The notes under the pieces are model-generated. The model made no database searches. It was not told the origin of the DNA and saw only the letters and a program-made list of their open reading frames with translations. From the NCBI RefSeq assembly GCF_039541575.1, contig NZ_BAABGM010000007.1:171063-235062 (forward strand): a stretch of DNA of 64,000 nucleotides. Direction: 5' to 3'. The DNA is from Fodinibacter luteus. Its GTDB lineage: Bacteria; Actinomycetota; Actinomycetes; Actinomycetales; Dermatophilaceae. Position 1 is the stretch's first letter; the number at the start of each line of letters is the position of its first letter. Both the position numbers and the translations under genes were made by a program. Positions 59,925 through 64,000 of the stretch are shown piece by piece.

Positions 59925-62900
59925 GCATCAGGGCCCCCGTCGTCGTTCCCGGCCGGGTCGTCCTGGGGCACGACGCCGTCGACGAGGGCCGCGAAGTCGG
60001 CGAGCTCGGGGCTGAGCCGCTTGCGCTCCCAGGCCTGGCGCACCTCGCCGTGCCCGAGCCCGTCGGGGTTGCAGTAGGAGCACTGCACCCAGAGGAAGTC
60101 CGGGTCCTCGGGCGCTCGCGGTGGGAACGCCCCACGGGCGATGCCCGAGACCAAGGTGCCCACGGTCGCCGCGTAGGTGGCACCGACCTCGGGGGTGAGC
60201 TCCACCTCGACGCGCTCCCAGTGCTTGTGGACGAACCAGTAGAGGGCGCGACGGGCGTGTCTGGGCGGCCGTGGACGGCCCGGGCCGCGAGGGCGTACAC
60301 GGGGAGCTGGAGCTTCTCGCCCGCAGCGACCGGGTCCTGCTTCAGGCTGCGGAACGTGCGGGCGCTGCCGGTCTTGATGTCCGTGACGAGGAGGGTTCCG
60401 TCGCGGGCCTGGTCGACCTTGTCGGCGGAACCGTGGAAGGCGACGCTCCCGGCATCCGGAAGGTCGAGGCGGACCGGCTCGGTGCCGTCGAAGCCGAAGG
60501 CCAGCTCGCTGGCGACCACCCGGGCGCCGAGCCGCGCCGCCACTCGTTGTCGTCGGTGACCATCCTGTCGAGGGTGGTGAGGAGGCGAAGTCGGGCGACG
60601 GGCCACAGGCGGGGGTGGCCGGTGAGGCCCTCGGACTCGAACCGGTCGGCCGTCGCCGCGCCGATCTCCTGGAGGCGGCGGCGCTGGGCGTCGGACCACG
60701 GCTGGCCGTAGCCGGGCAGCTCGCCGCGCTCGGTCGCCTCGGTGACGAGCTGGTCGAAGGACTCGTGGACGATGTTGCCGACGTCCAGCGCGTTGATCTC
60801 GATGGCCTCCTCGGGGGACTCCACCGGCTCGACGTGCAGCATCCGCTGGACGAACCACGCGTGGGGGCAGATGGCGTACCGCTCGAGGGAGGTGGGGGAG
60901 ACGAGGCGCTCGCCGGTCGCGAAGTCGGTCAGCCCCTCGCTGCCGGTGAGGTTGCCGTCGAAGCGGGTGAACTCGTTCGACTCCCGGGCGCGCTGGAGCT
61001 CGCGGGCGGCCGCGACAGCGTCGTCCTCCAGGTCGTGGGTCGCGGAGGCCGCGCGCATCGCCCACTCCTGGCGGGTGCTCGGCTCGTCGGTGTCGAGAAC
61101 GGAGGCCGCGAACGACGGCGAGCTGTGCAGCCACGCCTGCGAGGCGCCGACACCGTCGGCCCACCGCGTCGCGGCGAGGTTCGGGTTGCCGCTGAGCGCG
61201 CGTAGGGACGGCAGCAGCCACCGGCTGGGGAGCCGCTCGCTGCTGCGCCGCAGGTCCCCGCGCGGGAAGCTCGCGGTGACGCGCGGCGCCGTGTCGAAGG
61301 CGGCGAGCAGCTGCCGGTGCTTGGTGTCGAGGGTGGTGCGGGTCGAGGGGAGCTGGCCCGCGGATGCCGCCCGCACCCGTTCGGGGAGAAGGGAGTCCTC
61401 GTGGAGCCGGCCGGGGTAGAGGTCCTCGGAGAGCCCGACGACCCAGACCTCGTCGAGGTCGAGGCCGACCGCCTGGGAGAGCGGGGCGACGAGGACGCCC
61501 TCGCCGAACCGGCCGACGCGGGGGAGGGCCGACTCGAGCTCGACGCCGAGCACCTCCTCGAGGCCGAGGAGGGACGGGGCGAGGCCCTGCGTGTCGAGGG
61601 CGGTGAGCCCGGTGAGCACGCGTTCGACGACGCCGAGGGCGTACTGCTCCTCGAGCGGCAGGCGCCGGCGGCGGTCCTCGGTGAGGACGGCATCGAGCAG
61701 GTCGAGCATGGCGCGTCCCAGGGCGTGCCACGTGGAGGTGCGGGCGGCGTCGTCGAGGCTGCGCTGGAGGTCCGTGACGAAGGTGAGCAGCTGCTCGCCG
61801 GCCTCGACGTTGCGGCGGGCGTGGGCGCGGCTCGACTCGTAGTCGGTGGTCGCGGCCTCGTGCTCCTGGCGCTCGACGTACGCCTCGAGCTTGGCCTGCC
61901 AGTCCTCTCCGCCGATGACGCCGGCCTCTCGCGAGACCCGTTCGAAGCGGGCGACGCTGACCCGCGCGCCGGTGAAGGTGGTGAGCGGCACCTCGCCGAG
62001 GGTCCGCATCACGTCGCCGCGGCGGAATCCGGTGCGGGCGTTCTCGAGCAGCCCGAGGAGCAGACGAGCCGTGGCGCGCTCGGCGACGGGGCGCACCCCG
62101 GCGCCGTTGACGGTGATTCCAGCGGCGGCGAGGTGTTCGTGGAGCAGCCGGGCGTAGGGGGAGACGTTGGCGTAGAGGACGGCGAGCCGGTGGGCGGGGT
62201 GCTCTCGGAGGGCGGCGACGACCTCGCGGACGGCGCAGCGCACTTCGTCGTCGGCATCGGATGCCGTGAGCACGCGGTGAGCGGTGGGCTCCTCGCGTGC
62301 TGGGGTGTGTGGTTCTCGGTCGCCGTCGTGGGCGCGGTCGGTGTCGCGGTCCTGGGTAGCCGTCACGGCGGCGACGGCGGCGACGACCGCGGCATCCGGC
62401 CGCTCTGTGGCGGTGAGAGCCGCGACCACGTGGAGGCCCGGCGCGGCGGCGGCGAGGGCGCGCAGCATCCAGGTCTCGGCCCGGTCGAGGTCCTGCGGCA
62501 GGTACAGGACCAGGGTGCCGAGCTCGTCGGTGGACGCCGCTCCCGACCCGAGCAGGTTGGTCGCCGTGTGGAGGAGGTCGGTGGTGTCGTAGAAGCCGTC
62601 GATCAGGCGGTCGCGGGTGGCCTGGTGCAGCCGCACGACGTCGGCCGTCAACGACGAGACGCGGACGAGGTGGGGGAGCGCCTCGGGGTCGACGTCGCGC
62701 AGCGCGCGGTGCGAGCGGGCGAGGGCCCTGGCGGTGGCCGGGTGCGCGGCCACCGGGGCGAAGGTGCCCGGGTCGGTGTCGAGGCAGGCGCGGACCGCGG
62801 CCGCGGTGACGGCTGACGTCGCGGGCCGTCGGCTGGCGCCGGCGAACGTGGGGGCCGCGAGCTGCTCGGCGATGTGGCGAAGGGTGGTGAACCGGATGGC

Positions 62901-63092
62901 GGCGATGCCACGGCGGTCGGGTCCGAGCCCGTGCGCGAGGAAGCGCCGCGCGACGATGCCGGCGATGTTGTTCGGGACGAGCACCGTCACCGGCGCCATC
63001 GCGTCGTCGGCCTTCGCTTCGGCGACGACGCCCCGCAGTGCCTGCAGTGCTTCGGGGCCGTAGCGAACCCATCTGATCTCGCCGGTCACCAT
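59925..63092 (-). pseudogene. AddB-like PD-(D/E)xK nuclease with two frameshifts
   Basis: The original protein would be about 1050 residues of the AddB-like family that repairs double-strand breaks with an AddA-like helicase. The N-terminal frame (ATG 63092 after GGAGGAGG) runs to NEW near 60542, then the homology moves to a second frame (ARLGARVVASELAFG to PDTPV near 60250) and then to a third (ALYWFVHKHWERVEVELTPE to about 59930). Each step is explained by one missing base (GGG to GG; GTCCGC to GTCGC). The nuclease motif VTDIKTGS is in the second frame, and cysteines for an iron-sulfur cluster are in ICPHAWF and QCSYCNPDG. These are either real mutations or sequencing errors. The 3' end lacks its own stop. 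Confidence 0.85.
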
Positions 63093-63454
63093 CCCCTCCT
63101 CCGTGGCCTGCCACTCACGCTAACGTGGCACAGGCTCCGTGACCTGCGGCTTCGGCGACACTCCAAGTGTGATGCACGGCCAATTCGTCCTCGCTGGGAG
63201 GTCAGCGAATCACCAATGTGAGGCACGCAGACGGCGCATCCAGGGGCTGAACCTGGGTTCGCAAAGGCCACCGAGGCGGGCACGCCAAGCCAGGACGCTG
63301 GCCTCGACCCTGGCGACCCTCGACGTCGGTTCCACATCGTTGCTCGCGCGACTCGAGACGTGCTGGGTGCGCCCGGGACGGGTAGTGGCTGGGTGGTGGA
63401 AACCCGTCGGGGGGCCCGAACGGCAGGCGTGACGCGGTGGGGTACCTTCGCGCC
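63093..63454. other. Intergenic region between the AddB-like gene and the GTPase gene
   Basis: A 362-bp divergent gap. On the minus strand TAGCGT near 63120 lies about 30 bp upstream of the AddB-like start and is a likely -10. On the plus strand TACCTT (63443-63448) lies six bases before the GTPase ATG. The middle contains no gene, repeat or strong hairpin that I can see. Confidence 0.5.
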
Positions 63455-64000
63455 ATGGCGAAATCTCCGAGGGTCCGAGAGCAGCACATCGCAGTCTTTG
63501 GAGAAAGCGGTTCAGGCAAGACGGTGCTGGTGTCGTCCTTCTTTGGTCCCACCCAGGAAGGGTCCTACTCGAACGACCTCTGGCACCTGGTTGCTGACGA
63601 GACTGGCCAGGGCAATCGGCTGTACCAGAACTACCTCGGGATGCGGGACCGAGCGACGGCGCCATCGCTCACCAAGTTCGGGAGCTCGACGTACTACTTC
63701 ACTCTAAAGTTGAAGAGCGGGGACAACGCGGCATCGAGGAAACGCCCGTTCGACGCCCTGCGGCTCGCGTGGCACGACTACCCCGGAGAGTGGTTCGAGG
63801 AGACGCCGAGCAGCGATGAGGAGGCTCGTCGGCGCGTCGACACCTTCAGGTCATTGCTTCGTTCCGATGTTGCGCTCTTCCTCGTGGACGGTCAGAAGCT
63901 GCTCGCCTACGAAGGCGAGGAAGAGCGGTACCTAAAATGGCTCATCGAACTTGACCGGGCACCTCGCGGATCGCAGCTGAGGCTCGCCGGTATTGGCGAG
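63455..64000 (+). CDS. P-loop GTPase-like protein, 3' end outside the window
   Basis: The first 182 residues of a protein that continues past the window. Walker A is GESGSGKT at residues 16-23, and a later WHDYPGEWFEE segment looks like the G3/switch II region, followed by LRSDVALFLVDGQKLL, a typical GTPase beta strand. It resembles the TRAFAC-like GTPases placed in bacterial conflict systems, but no subfamily can be fixed from this part. The ATG lies six bases after TACCTT with no ribosome site, so a leaderless start is likely. It is divergent from the AddB-like pseudogene. Confidence 0.7.
   Translation, partial: MAKSPRVREQHIAVFGESGSGKTVLVSSFFGPTQEGSYSNDLWHLVADETGQGNRLYQNYLGMRDRATAPSLTKFGSSTYYFTLKLKSGDNAASRKRPFDALRLAWHDYPGEWFEETPSSDEEARRRVDTFRSLLRSDVALFLVDGQKLLAYEGEEERYLKWLIELDRAPRGSQLRLAGIGE

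Noticed and set aside
37180..59930. Integrase, transposase or tRNA attachment site at the island edges
   Set aside because: None was found in any frame, so the mode of acquisition is open.

Overview
The window is high-GC DNA from an actinobacterium. The core genes (leuS, plsY, comEA/comEC, lexA beside a LysM gene, nrdR/nrdJ), the SAM-IV riboswitch, the actinobacterial SOS box and the many leaderless starts (a TANNNT hexamer 6-7 nt before the start codon) fit the Micrococcales. Intrasporangiaceae is my best guess, inferred from gene content only.

Layout. From 1 to 18.1 kb is mostly core: leuS (5' end cut by the window), a SAM-IV riboswitch ahead of a SufS-like PLP enzyme, an acyl-ACP desaturase, DegV, PlsY, the DNA-uptake pair comEA-comEC, a LysR regulator, a secreted metalloprotease, a sirtuin, an acetyltransferase, a DUF4259 protein, and lexA divergent from a LysM gene that carries a perfect SOS box. 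From 18.3 to 33.2 kb is an accessory block lying between lexA-LysM and nrdR-nrdJ, which are neighbours in related genomes. It holds a class F-like sortase with a probable substrate, a tyrosinase with a DUF2182 membrane protein, an AlkZ-like protein, a BTAD-STAND-propeller regulator with two small secreted proteins, an MDR oxidoreductase and a GNAT enzyme. Copies of one intergenic repeat family lie between 23.7 and 31.2 kb. From 33.4 to 37.2 kb is nrdR-nrdJ behind two NrdR boxes.

From 37.3 to 59.9 kb is a defence island. It starts with a two-gene CBASS-like operon: a CD-NTase that appears fused to an E2-like domain, and a single-pass membrane protein that is the likely effector. Converging on it is a 16-kb operon of six genes: a DUF1998 helicase with a C-terminal Vsr/DUF559-like nuclease, a DrmD-like SNF2 helicase, a DrmMI/PglX-like adenine methylase, a small RHH-RAMA protein, McrB and McrC. 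The last four genes overlap by 1-4 nt. This joins a DISARM-like helicase-methylase module to McrBC restriction. A divergent ArdC/ImmA-like metallopeptidase gene and an EVE/PUA-like gene follow.

From 58.9 to 63.1 kb is decayed DNA: the C-terminal third of another helicase abuts, with a chimeric junction near 59.9 kb, an AddB-like nuclease gene with two single-base frameshifts. The last 0.55 kb starts a P-loop GTPase gene that runs off the window. The heptamer GGATGCC/GGCATCC, common in the core, is about five times rarer in the island, which supports horizontal acquisition. No integrase, transposase, tRNA, rRNA or CRISPR array was seen. No function was tested; all assignments come from reading motifs and context.
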